From contig NZ_CP036348.1 of NCBI RefSeq assembly GCF_007753095.1, positions 2,170,001 to 2,234,000 of the forward strand: a DNA stretch of 64,000 nt. The letters are read 5' to 3'. Below the pieces are notes generated by a model. It worked only from the letters and a program-made list of their open reading frames with translations, was not told the origin of the DNA and ran no database searches. A program made the translations under genes and the position numbers. Origin of the DNA: Rosistilla carotiformis. Lineage in GTDB: Bacteria; Planctomycetota; Planctomycetia; Pirellulales; Pirellulaceae. Every line of letters begins with the position of its first letter. The first letter of the stretch is position 1. Shown here one piece after another: positions 56,163 through 63,288 of the stretch.

Positions 56163-56897
56163 TCAGTTGACCTTCTTCGCGGTCATGAAGGGACCTTCTT
56201 GATCGAGTTGTTGCAATTCACCTTTGCTGTTGATCAGATAATACTCGCCATTACCGCGATCTGGTTTGTAATCAAAGCGACGGCCATTTGGCGAACGGGT
56301 TTCTACAATGTCGGTTGTTCCAGCGCTGCCATCCTTATACTTGTTTTCCATGAATAGGCTACCGTCTTTCTGGAAGATGGTGATTCGGCCGTTGCCCAAC
56401 GGGCGTTGATCAAGCCAGCTCCCAATTATTTCGCGAGTGGAGTCGTCCGGTTGTTGTTTAAGGTTTTCTTCCTGTTCGGCTGTGAGTCCGAGTATCCGCA
56501 CTTCAAGATCGGGATTGAAATGAGTTGTCGCCCAATAGCCCGCATTGACTTGCATTTCTGGTAGATAGTACCCGATGAATGTACGGTCGTAGGTTTTTGA
56601 ATCGAAGTTCTTTAGGTCGATTGCGATAGCTTGAAGCACATCTTCCGAAACTTTGCGATTCAGCCGGATATCGAGACTTCGTTTGATGCCGGGAACGACG
56701 TTCGTGTCGATGATCGTGTAAGTAACGTCGGCTAAAATTTGCTGTGCATCCGATTGCCTCGACCGCGGTGCAGCGGTTTGAGATGGCTTCGGCGCGGTTG
56801 GTGACTCAGCGGTGGGTGTTGCATCTGCGTTAGGTCGTGGCGTCGTTCCACCACATCCCGCCAGAAACGCGACCACAAGCCCAAAAACGTAGCGCAT
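56163..56897 (-). CDS. Cassette-encoded lipoprotein
   Basis: 244 residues from ATG 56897; a longer frame to 56936 reaches into the attC. Signal and lipobox MRYVFGLVVAFLAGCGG place the lipid Cys at 15. A Pro/Thr/Ser-rich linker follows, then a helical-beta part (DVTYTIIDTNVVPGIKRSLD) and a C-terminal region of short strands resembling a beta repeat (GNGRITIFQKDGSLFMENKY, RGNGEYYLINSKGELQQL). Function unknown; anchored to the membrane or outer envelope. Single ORF between attC sites at 56068 and 56918. Confidence 0.75.
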   Translation of the reverse strand: MRYVFGLVVAFLAGCGGTTPRPNADATPTAESPTAPKPSQTAAPRSRQSDAQQILADVTYTIIDTNVVPGIKRSLDIRLNRKVSEDVLQAIAIDLKNFDSKTYDRTFIGYYLPEMQVNAGYWATTHFNPDLEVRILGLTAEQEENLKQQPDDSTREIIGSWLDQRPLGNGRITIFQKDGSLFMENKYKDGSAGTTDIVETRSPNGRRFDYKPDRGNGEYYLINSKGELQQLDQEGPFMTAKKVN

Positions 56898-56917
56898 CGA
56901 AAGGTTCCTGTTTAGGC

Positions 56918-57007
56918 GGCGAACGTCTAAAGTCACCGCGTCGCGACAAGTGACAATCCATTTGACTAGGCCCGGCTTCGCGACTCCGTTGCATTTTTTT
57001 GTTATCT
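56918..57007 (-). repeat. attC site of the two-gene cassette
   Basis: 90 bp. Leftward: box AGATAAC (57007-57001), arm CAACGGAGTCGCGA, spacer, arm TCGCGACGCGGTG, box GTTCGCC (56924-56918). Pairing is good over GTCGCGA but weaker outside, so this is the least regular of the six full sites. Position and length match the others. Confidence 0.75.
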
Positions 57008-57012
57008 CGCGA

Positions 57013-57456
57013 TCACAGTTTCGAGTCCAGCCGACGTGTGATGTCAGCGATCAAAAACGAAACGTTATCGTACATCTCATCTGCGGTCTCGCGTCGCTTT
57101 GATTCTTCCTCGGTCGATGCGTATTTCGTGATGTGTTGAAGGAGAACGACAATTGTCTTGGAAATTTCGTCAGATTTAAAGCGGTGTAAGTTGTCTCGAA
57201 ATTTCTCCGAGAATTCGCGCAGTACATCCAGAACAGCTTGGCGATCAACACCTCGGGCTTGAGCAGAAATCTGCGTGCCAATTTTGCGGCAATCCGACCG
57301 AGCGCGATTGCCCAAGGAAAGCAATTCAATCAAAAGTTGCTTTGTCCGCTGCGTTTGGATTTCATCTCGGTAGTTCTTTGCGCTATATGCCTGCCAACAT
57401 GCGAATATTGCGGCACCAATACTGGCAATAGCACCAGCAATGTTTAGATTTTCCAT
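57013..57456 (-). CDS. Hypothetical single-span membrane protein (cassette)
   Basis: 147 residues from ATG 57456. One N-terminal membrane span (NIAGAIASIGAAIFACWQAY) then a long alpha-helical, charged cytoplasmic part (LREFSEKFRDNLHRF, EEESKRRETADEMYDN). It shares a cassette with the preceding ORF (12-base gap). No family recognised. The anchor-plus-helix layout recalls small membrane effectors but that is speculation. Confidence 0.65.
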   Translation of the reverse strand: MENLNIAGAIASIGAAIFACWQAYSAKNYRDEIQTQRTKQLLIELLSLGNRARSDCRKIGTQISAQARGVDRQAVLDVLREFSEKFRDNLHRFKSDEISKTIVVLLQHITKYASTEEESKRRETADEMYDNVSFLIADITRRLDSKL

Positions 57457-57468
57457 TGACTAGTCCCA

Positions 57469-57828
57469 CTATTCTTTTCGCGTGATCTCATGGAACTCGG
57501 AGCATTCGTGCGCTTCAGCATACTGCTTACAAACGTCCGTCCACTGATGGTTGCGGTAGAAGGCGAGGACTATCAATTTAACGGTTTGGTAACCGATTTG
57601 TAATGCATCGCGAAGTTTATGCTGGAACTGGGTCCAGTTGACTCCGCGACCGTCATCAATCGCGTTTCGAGCTTCCTCGAAAATGTCATGGGCACATTCG
57701 AGTTGTGCCTCTGACCAATTTAGGTGAACTACCAAATATTCGATTGGATGTTCACGGTAGTCGATCGCTTCCCCAAGTAGCTTGAGGTGGTAGCGAATCT
57801 TTTTGAGTTCAGATTCGATGTTGTCCAT
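57469..57828 (-). CDS. Hypothetical helical protein (cassette)
   Basis: 119 residues, ATG 57828 lying 15 bases past the GTT box of the attC at 57843. Predominantly helical (SELKKIRYHLKLLGEAIDY, LRDALQIGYQTVKLIVLAFY). No domain recognised. First gene of the only two-ORF cassette in the array; pairing with a membrane protein may mean a two-component unit, for example toxin-antitoxin or effector-inhibitor, unproven. Confidence 0.65.
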   Translation of the reverse strand: MDNIESELKKIRYHLKLLGEAIDYREHPIEYLVVHLNWSEAQLECAHDIFEEARNAIDDGRGVNWTQFQHKLRDALQIGYQTVKLIVLAFYRNHQWTDVCKQYAEAHECSEFHEITRKE

Positions 57829-57842
57829 AGTGTTTCAAAACC

Positions 57843-57933
57843 TGATAACGTCCGCGATAACCGAGTCGCGGCGATTGATTTTCCATTGTCAAAAACGACG
57901 TCTCCGCGACTTCGGTTCATCGCATGGTTCGCC
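57843..57933 (-). repeat. attC site, most regular
   Basis: 91 bp. Leftward: box GGCGAAC (57933-57927), arm CGATGAACCGAAGTCGCGG, spacer, arm CCGCGACTCGGTTATCG, five bases CGGAC, box GTTATCA (57849-57843). The 19-base arm pairs with the 17-base arm with exactly two unpaired bases (a T and a C position), a textbook attC extrahelical pattern. Confidence 0.92.
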
Positions 57934-57938
57934 CAAGT

Positions 57939-58997
57939 TTACGGTGAAGCTGAGTGCCAATACGCGACAAGCCCAGCAAAACAAGCATTCGCAAGAATGC
58001 CTAGTATTACGCTTCCAACTACGGAAAGACCGAAACGTCTCCAGCTATTTCGCGTCACACGTAGAGTTTCATCCCGTTGTTTCTCGGACTGATTAGTGAG
58101 TCGCAAAAAGCTCGGCGGCGCGCTTTCCAACGAATCATCAACCCAGTTTCCAAGGATGAACCCAATTACGACACTGGTGATAAGAAACAGGAAGGATGAG
58201 ATCGTGAATTGAAACCAGGCCCCTTGTGCCAAGGCACCTTGGACTAATTCGAGTCGCGAGAACAATTCTTCCTTAGTATCGGTCGCAACATTCCGCGGAT
58301 TAGATAACAGCTCGGATTGCTTGGCGGCAAACCAACGCATCATGGCGAACACACATGCGACGGAAAGTAGCACCGTTGAGAAACCAACGGTCGTTCCGAT
58401 ACGACCTGAATTGGTCCGCAGCCAGCATTTGAGGGGAGATTCTTTTAGAAGAAGGTTTTCAAGGTGAGCGGACAGGCGTCCCTCAATGTCGGCGCCCCAA
58501 GTCCAATCTGTGTGTTTGATTCGGAACCGTACCATACTTGTGTCATAAAACGATCTCGCAAGCAAAGCAGGTACGCGAAACGGCAATCGCTGAGTGTCAA
58601 AATTTACCGAGATCTCTTGCTTCTCGGGAACATCTTTGTTGTTGAATTTGACGAGGTAGGTCCACGTTATTACGGCAGCCTTCGAGCACACTGGACGGAC
58701 CTCATTGTAGTTGTTGAAGTCATCAAGCGTGTTGTGGAGGATTGACGTTCCGTCGTCGTGGATTACACGAACGGTAAATTGAATCAGACTCGCGTCATTC
58801 TGCTGCGTCATCCGTTGATGCATCAGATGAAACAGGTCGTGAACGACCGTTCGATCAATATCGAATGTTCCAGGAATTCGCTTTTCGATCGTTTGAGGCC
58901 GGCCCAGTAGGCCGGAGATAAATTCGGCGAATGATGTTTGATCGCATGGGATTACCAGTGCGTTTGGTGGATTAACCTGCCCCGGGAGGTCGTTCAT
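57939..58997 (-). CDS. Hypothetical three-span membrane protein (cassette)
   Basis: 352 residues from ATG 58997. A soluble N-terminal domain of about 200 residues (beta-rich, ASLIQFTVRVIHDDGT, then RFRIKHTDWTWG) is followed by spans at about 202-222, 262-283 and 323-346. No family recognised. The layout (sensor-like domain plus membrane part) occurs in membrane-targeting effectors but function is unknown. Ends six bases from the attC at 57843. Confidence 0.7.
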   Translation of the reverse strand: MNDLPGQVNPPNALVIPCDQTSFAEFISGLLGRPQTIEKRIPGTFDIDRTVVHDLFHLMHQRMTQQNDASLIQFTVRVIHDDGTSILHNTLDDFNNYNEVRPVCSKAAVITWTYLVKFNNKDVPEKQEISVNFDTQRLPFRVPALLARSFYDTSMVRFRIKHTDWTWGADIEGRLSAHLENLLLKESPLKCWLRTNSGRIGTTVGFSTVLLSVACVFAMMRWFAAKQSELLSNPRNVATDTKEELFSRLELVQGALAQGAWFQFTISSFLFLITSVVIGFILGNWVDDSLESAPPSFLRLTNQSEKQRDETLRVTRNSWRRFGLSVVGSVILGILANACFAGLVAYWHSASP

Positions 58998-59490
58998 GAA
59001 GCGTCTGTTGTTAAGAGCGGTAGTTAAGTGGAATCTATCTTGTTGGGCGAACTACGTTTCTCACCCGCTTGACCGTATGAGAATGAGGGTATTTGAGTTG
59101 TTCTCTCTGGGTAACCAGTGGGAACAAGTGTCGCGTGAGCGACATATTCTCCCCGATGATGCCGTAGCGAATGGGATGGGCAACCTGTTCTCACCGTTTC
59201 GCGTTGCACGAGCGAACGCCAGGAGCACGAAGTTAGCTCTTTTGGGGGCATTTGTCAATCTTTATCGAATCGGGCGGATCACGGCCGCCGCCTTAAAGAG
59301 CAGTCGCGATCATCCTCGCGTGGAAGATGTGGCAGGGTTGCTGACGGGGGAGGGTCAGATTGTGGCGCGGCCCGGTTTGCGTAGACCGACCGCCAGCGCA
59401 GATATTTTTCCGGACTTTTTTGAGGGGGGGCCCCCTCGCCGGTCTCGTCCGGAAATCCTACGGGCGCCGAGCTGCCGACTACGATTCGTA
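58998..59490. other. Possible ORF-less or decayed cassette
   Basis: About 490 bases between the composite attC and the next ORF start. A rightward 170-codon frame (58996-59508) and several leftward frames overlap, none with recognisable sequence. ATG-to-site spacing suggests the recombination site at 59046 closes a cassette of about 400 bases without an evident gene; it could hold a small RNA or promoter, as some integron cassettes do. Confidence 0.35.
59046..59085 (-). repeat. Degenerate attC-like half site
   Basis: GGCGAAC followed by five bases and an inverted pair TTCTCA / TGAGAA on the plus strand, the box-five-arm order of the other sites. It is closely similar to the element at 63038 (GCGGAACTATGTTTCTCACC). 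The distal GTT box is not clear. It lies 49 bases upstream of the 57939-58997 ORF start. Confidence 0.45.
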
Positions 59491-59628
59491 GCGTTAACAA
59501 ACACCTAATGGCGTGCCGGGCGAGTCGATTTCATTCAGATTGCGCCCAAGGTAACCCGGCGGCGGCCAGGTGACTTTGATGTCACAAACCCGTGTTATCC
59601 ATCGACCGGGTTGCCCGAGTTGTTATGC
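59491..59628 (-). repeat. Composite attC site of the HNH cassette
   Basis: About 138 bp, longer than the rest. The right half is standard: box GCATAAC (59628-59622) and arm CGGGCAACCCGG pairing with CCGGGTTACC. It shares AACC.GGCGGCGGC..G.GACTTTGAT with the site at 60520. The expected box at about 59539 is degraded (AGATT in place of GATAAC), while an alternative GTTAACGC end lies at 59498-59491. It may be a fusion of two attC sites after cassette loss. Confidence 0.7.
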
Positions 59629-59636
59629 CCGCTTTT

Positions 59637-60506
59637 TCAGTACCACGCTTCGTAGACGTCGGAAGTAGACGTATTATAGTCACGTTTGTCATTATTGCAC
59701 GACGCGCAAAGCAACTGAATGTTGCTGACGTCATTCAATCCACCGTGGGACAACGGAACAATGTGATCGAAGTTTTTGGAATTGACGATGCAAACCAATC
59801 CGGAAATGTCAGCCTTGCAGAGTACGCATTGACCCCGGTCACGAAAGAAGACTGCCTTTTGAACCCAAGTTGGTATATGCCGACGCGCGAAGACACCATC
59901 ACGCTTGAATGCGTCGCGTGATTCGTCCGGAATCTCATGCAGTGTCAACGAAGCGATCTCGCGAGCCATCATGGCGTTGAACAGGCGCATCAAGCCGCGA
60001 TTGGAAAACAGAATGAAAAACAGCTCCGCGACCACGCGTTCGAGAAGGTTTCCGATCGCCCCTTCACGCTGCAAATTTTGGAAATACTCGTAGACATCAT
60101 CAGTATTTGCATCGTCGAAAGACGTGGAGTTGTCCGAGAGCCATTCGTCAAACGATCGATGATCGATAGCGTGGTAGTTCAATGCCCGATTCACCGGCAG
60201 TGCGTGGTTGTTCGGTCGCATCGTTTCTGGCATGCATTCGAATCGCTTTTCTTCGTTACGTAGTTCAGCGAGATCGATGTTGCGGAGATCCTCGAAGAAA
60301 ACGGATTCAACGATGAATTCGATGAACGAGTGAAACGCTGAATGTTTGGGGAACGGCTCAAGGAAGTTGAGATACCGTTCGTCGCCGTAGAAGTCGTTGA
60401 GGTTGCGAATGTACGCAGACTGATCGTGCAGAATGTTGCGAATCACGTTGGCGAAGTAATAGGTTTCAAAGTACTTCGCTTCGATGTACTGCCGATCTAC
60501 GTGCAT
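59637..60506 (-). CDS. HNH endonuclease domain protein (cassette)
   Basis: 289 residues from ATG 60506, 14 bases past the GTT box of the attC at 60520. The N-terminal 215 residues are helical with no recognised family. Residues 219-276 are an HNH fold: CVLC (227-230), DHIVPLSHGG (247-256) and CASCNNDKRD (267-276), i.e. two Cys pairs binding zinc and the catalytic His248 with Asn. A metal-dependent nuclease; substrate unknown. Stand-alone HNH proteins with a separate sensor domain occur among anti-phage systems. Confidence 0.8.
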   Translation of the reverse strand: MHVDRQYIEAKYFETYYFANVIRNILHDQSAYIRNLNDFYGDERYLNFLEPFPKHSAFHSFIEFIVESVFFEDLRNIDLAELRNEEKRFECMPETMRPNNHALPVNRALNYHAIDHRSFDEWLSDNSTSFDDANTDDVYEYFQNLQREGAIGNLLERVVAELFFILFSNRGLMRLFNAMMAREIASLTLHEIPDESRDAFKRDGVFARRHIPTWVQKAVFFRDRGQCVLCKADISGLVCIVNSKNFDHIVPLSHGGLNDVSNIQLLCASCNNDKRDYNTSTSDVYEAWY

Positions 60507-60519
60507 GGTGGTTTTGTGG

Positions 60520-60610
60520 GCACAACGTGAAAGCTAACCGGGCGGCGGCTAGCGACTTTGATTTCAGATTCCGCCCGCAACCGCCGATCCGGTTGAGCGA
60601 GGTGTTACGT
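60520..60610 (-). repeat. attC site
   Basis: 91 bp. Leftward: box ACGTAAC (60610-60604), arm GCTCAACCGGATCGGCGG, spacer with TCTGAAATC, arm CCGCCGCCCGGTTAGC, five bases, box GTTGTGC (60526-60520). Arms differ in length by two bases, giving unpaired positions. Confidence 0.88.
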
Positions 60611-60629
60611 CACGGCTTTGGTGTTGGGA

Positions 60630-61685
60630 TCAGGGAGAAAAGACCTCGAATACAGAGGTCCAACCCGCGGCATTAGCAACTGCGGTCGTTTGGACCCGAA
60701 CAATTGATAACAAGATCACGATACCGCACACATATAGCAAAGTGGTGACCAACGTGAAGAACCTTCGTTGGTCTGCGTATTGCAAGTACTCAGTGCGCGC
60801 GGCACGTTCGACCACGGACATTTCCTCGTGACTACTCTCACTAGGGGCATCGCCAATCATCGTGCGTATTTGGCGAGTAAGTTCTTCAACATGCGGTTTG
60901 CCCGCACCGGCTTCCGCGGACCTAAGCCAAGCCTGAAGTGAACGCAATCGGTCGGTGCCCAACTCCTCAAGCTCCCGCTGCAGAATATCCTCAGGCATGT
61001 CGCTAAATTGGCGAAGTAGTCTGTAGTTCTCGTAACGATCACTTTCCTCAACTCTGCGGCCCAGTCGAGATCGTAGGACAGTGCGTGCAGTCGTAAGCGT
61101 GTCGGAGGAAGGGTGCTTTGCATAGTCTTCCTTTTTTGAAAGAACGTATTCGTCCCAAGTCAACTTTCGCAGTTGTTCAGGGGCGGCTAATTGGTAGAGC
61201 ATGTGCCCCATCACTACAAACAGAGCTGCAAAGAACGCCGACGCAAGTGTCCATGGCAGGAGAGGAGTCTTTAGGGTCCGCTCCGAATAGTCAGCGACGT
61301 AACTATTGACGTGGGCAAAGAAGGTGGCGGATGAGGATTCAAGACTCTCGATCAACTTCTTTCTCTTAGAGTCTGCAGGGTCGGCACTTGGGTCATTTTC
61401 GGGGATTTCTGCTTTCATGCGGTCGAGCGTCTCGATGAACTCAGTCTCAGAACGCTCCAACAGTGTCGTCGCGTCTCTGACAGCGCGATTATGATGATTC
61501 ACGACAAGGCGGACGGCCGGCCATGTTCCCGCCAACACAGGTACAATTACGAGCAAGGCGAAAGATGCTCTCGTCAGGATTTGAAGTTCACCCAATGCAC
61601 GAACCATACGCCAATTTAGTGAATTCAGCATCCTGCGGAGCAGCTCGTCCGCGGCTTCACCTAACGCATTGAGAAAGTCTGACAT
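60630..61685 (-). CDS. Hypothetical three-span membrane protein (cassette)
   Basis: 351 residues from ATG 61685. Membrane spans at about 41-62, 143-166 and 309-331; between the first two lies a charged region (SADPADSKRKKLIESLESSS), between the last two a long helical cytoplasmic segment (SDMPEDILQRELEELGTDRL). No family recognised. Its stop lies 20 bases from the attC at 60520. Confidence 0.7.
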   Translation of the reverse strand: MSDFLNALGEAADELLRRMLNSLNWRMVRALGELQILTRASFALLVIVPVLAGTWPAVRLVVNHHNRAVRDATTLLERSETEFIETLDRMKAEIPENDPSADPADSKRKKLIESLESSSATFFAHVNSYVADYSERTLKTPLLPWTLASAFFAALFVVMGHMLYQLAAPEQLRKLTWDEYVLSKKEDYAKHPSSDTLTTARTVLRSRLGRRVEESDRYENYRLLRQFSDMPEDILQRELEELGTDRLRSLQAWLRSAEAGAGKPHVEELTRQIRTMIGDAPSESSHEEMSVVERAARTEYLQYADQRRFFTLVTTLLYVCGIVILLSIVRVQTTAVANAAGWTSVFEVFSP

Positions 61686-61710
61686 GACGTGATTATTGTG
61701 GTTCTTGTGA

Positions 61711-61800
61711 CATAACGTCCCGGATAACCGGGTGCGAAGAGTTGACTATGTGTACAAGAAACGCGTGTTTGAGCACTCCGCGTTCATCCGGTTGTTATTT
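61711..61800 (-). repeat. attC site overlapping the HEPN-like stop codon
   Basis: 90 bp. Leftward: box AAATAAC (61800-61794), arm CCGGATGAACGCGGAGTGC, spacer, arm GCACCCGGTTATCCGG, GGAC, box GTTATGT (61717-61711). The 19- and 16-base arms pair with three unpaired bases. The TAA stop of the upstream ORF (61797-61795) lies inside the first box, typical of compact cassettes. Confidence 0.9.
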
Positions 61801-62409
61801 GGGCGGTGGGGATACGCCGAGGTGAATTTTTGCCATTTCTTCTGGATGCATGGTATCCATTTCGTCGCCAAGCAGAAACAACGCTTTGACACCATCACGA
61901 GCGTTTTGATGGAGATCGTCATATAGCGTTGCAATTGCATCCGGTTCCAAGTCGGATTCTTTTACGTCGCGCGATTTGGAATGGACAAGGGTATTCCTCG
62001 CCTTGATGAGCCCCGTGAGTAGCTGAAACGCTTGACGATCTTTGGGAAATTCGTTTCCGGTTACGAGTCGTACAATGACGATCCATTTGCTTTCAGCCTT
62101 TAGTTTGTCAACGTGATTGTCTGTGTAAGAACGCCCCAGATTACGTGCTGCGTAATCGTAGATGTAGGCCTCGGCGGCCATACCAGCAAACACGATTGCT
62201 GAGACAGCCGAGTCGTGAATGACGTCGGAAAGCTCTGCAAGTTCTGGGCCTGCGTCATCCAGTTCTTCGCGGGTTATGTTTCCGTCTCTCCGCAATTCGA
62301 CGTCACGCGCCAACGCAGTTTCCATGTTCGCGACATGCGACTGGGCAAGGCGACTGTAGTAGACGGCGTTGCACCATCGCATTCCCGGAATCGCTTGGTC
62401 TTCAGTCAT
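61795..62409 (-). CDS. HEPN-like domain protein (cassette)
   Basis: 204 residues from ATG 62409, ten bases past the GTT box of the attC at 62419. All-helical. The segment LIKARNTLVHSK contains R138-N-x3-H143, the R-x4-H signature of HEPN domains, preceded by a helix with AAEAYIYDYAARNLG typical of the superfamily. Many HEPN proteins are metal-independent RNases in defence and toxin-antitoxin modules. No MNT antitoxin gene is adjacent within the cassette. RNase activity is inferred from the motif. Confidence 0.65.
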   Translation of the reverse strand: MTEDQAIPGMRWCNAVYYSRLAQSHVANMETALARDVELRRDGNITREELDDAGPELAELSDVIHDSAVSAIVFAGMAAEAYIYDYAARNLGRSYTDNHVDKLKAESKWIVIVRLVTGNEFPKDRQAFQLLTGLIKARNTLVHSKSRDVKESDLEPDAIATLYDDLHQNARDGVKALFLLGDEMDTMHPEEMAKIHLGVSPPPK

Positions 62410-62418
62410 AGGTAGCCC

Positions 62419-62509
62419 AAATAACGGCAGCCGTCACCGGGCACGGAGAGACGACTGTCCACTTGAAAAAAACTGCAAGCCGTGCTCCGTGTGCACGGCA
62501 TGGTTCCGC
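62419..62509 (-). repeat. attC site of the first visible cassette
   Basis: 91 bp. Leftward: box GCGGAAC (62509-62503), arm GCCGTGCACACGGAG, spacer with a T7 run, arm CTCCGTG..GTGACGGC with one unpaired C, box GTTATTT (62425-62419). The next ORF starts ten bases on. Confidence 0.88.
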
Positions 62510-62520
62510 ACCTTTGTACG

Positions 62521-63006
62521 CTACGCGCGCACTTCGAGTTGCGCACGCTCCAGCGCTTCGTCTAAGGTTTGATGCACGCCGCCCGATCCGTAAAGATCAA
62601 ACATTAAGCGAGCCCTGGGAATCGCATCGGCGTTGACAAAGAAACCGCCGTTGCCATCAACCTCAGGCATTGGAAGCAAGTATCGGCCACCATCAACTAG
62701 AACCGACCGTGATTCGTCAACGATGACGCCGCGATAGCGTACGCAAGTAAGACGTGCCGTAGCAGTGGGGGCGGGAAAGTTCTGGACCCATGGTTCATCG
62801 AAAGAATCGCCATCGCTTGCACCAAAAACGAGCGTTATGTCAACGTCTGGCTTGTATACAGCTACGTAATGGTGACTGATCGGTCTCAAGTATGGACCGT
62901 CGGTATCCGTGCCGTATTCCCAACCGTGAGTCGTATGGGTTTCCATTTTGTGCCAATCGTCGGAGTGCGATGCTGACACGATGTTGAGAATTTCGTCGAG
63001 TGTCAT
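62521..63006 (-). CDS. Hypothetical acidic protein (cassette)
   Basis: 161 residues from ATG 63006. Acidic, mixed alpha/beta, with HHYVAVYKPDVDITLVFGAS and RYRGVIVDESRSVLVDGGRY; C-terminal helix TLDEALERAQLEVRA. No family recognised, no membrane span. As the first cassette in transcription order it would be the best expressed from an upstream integron promoter. Confidence 0.65.
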   Translation of the reverse strand: MTLDEILNIVSASHSDDWHKMETHTTHGWEYGTDTDGPYLRPISHHYVAVYKPDVDITLVFGASDGDSFDEPWVQNFPAPTATARLTCVRYRGVIVDESRSVLVDGGRYLLPMPEVDGNGGFFVNADAIPRARLMFDLYGSGGVHQTLDEALERAQLEVRA

Positions 63007-63037
63007 TTGTGTTGTACGCTCAAGGTAGATTTCAGTA

Positions 63038-63084
63038 GCGGAACTATGTTTCTCACCGGTCGGCCCGGTTGAGAATAGGTTTTA
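63038..63084 (-). repeat. Short attC- or attI-like element upstream of first cassette
   Basis: Plus strand: GCGGAAC, five bases, TTCTCACCGG, four to five bases, CCGGTTGAGAA, four bases, GTTTTAC. A hairpin with AAC and GTT end boxes but only about 47 bp long, so a mini attC or half of an attI. It resembles the element at 59046. A direct repeat of the arm (ATTCTCGCCGG) follows at 63092-63102. Confidence 0.4.
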
Positions 63085-63288
63085 CGGGCTTATTCTCGCC
63101 GGTTACCCCCCCGTTTGCAACTCCTGGGCGCACTGGTGGTGCCGCCGCCCACTAGCACAAGCTTTTTCATGGCGTTGGGTCGATTCTCCCGCCGCCCCTC
63201 CCGCTTCGGACCTGCTGGGAAATTCCCCGGCCCCGAATCGACCGGGTAGGATTCTTTGCGTTGAAACATCGCTTATCGGGGGATACGG

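Larger units (their letters stand above)
56068..63084 (-). mobile_element. Inverted integron gene-cassette array without visible integrase
   Basis: A leftward block of ORFs separated by six 90-91 bp sites and one longer composite site with integron attC architecture. Each ORF starts 10-26 bases after one site's GTT box (longer for two weak sites) and ends within a few bases of the next. ORFs are unrelated to each other, mostly of unknown function and visibly AT-richer than flanking genes. All sites point the same way, so the first cassette and any attI/integrase should lie to the right of 63 kb. No tyrosine recombinase gene is seen before the window ends, so this may be a cluster lacking an integrase. 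Confidence 0.85.

Noticed and set aside
56061-56357. 98-codon rightward ORF starting MGGRTDK
   Set aside because: Starts inside the terminal attC and overlaps the lipoprotein gene antisense; the attC explains the sequence.
58996-59508. 170-codon rightward ORF as a definite gene
   Set aside because: Spans a recombination-site-like element and ends at the composite attC; no known motifs. Kept only as a possibility in the gap entry.
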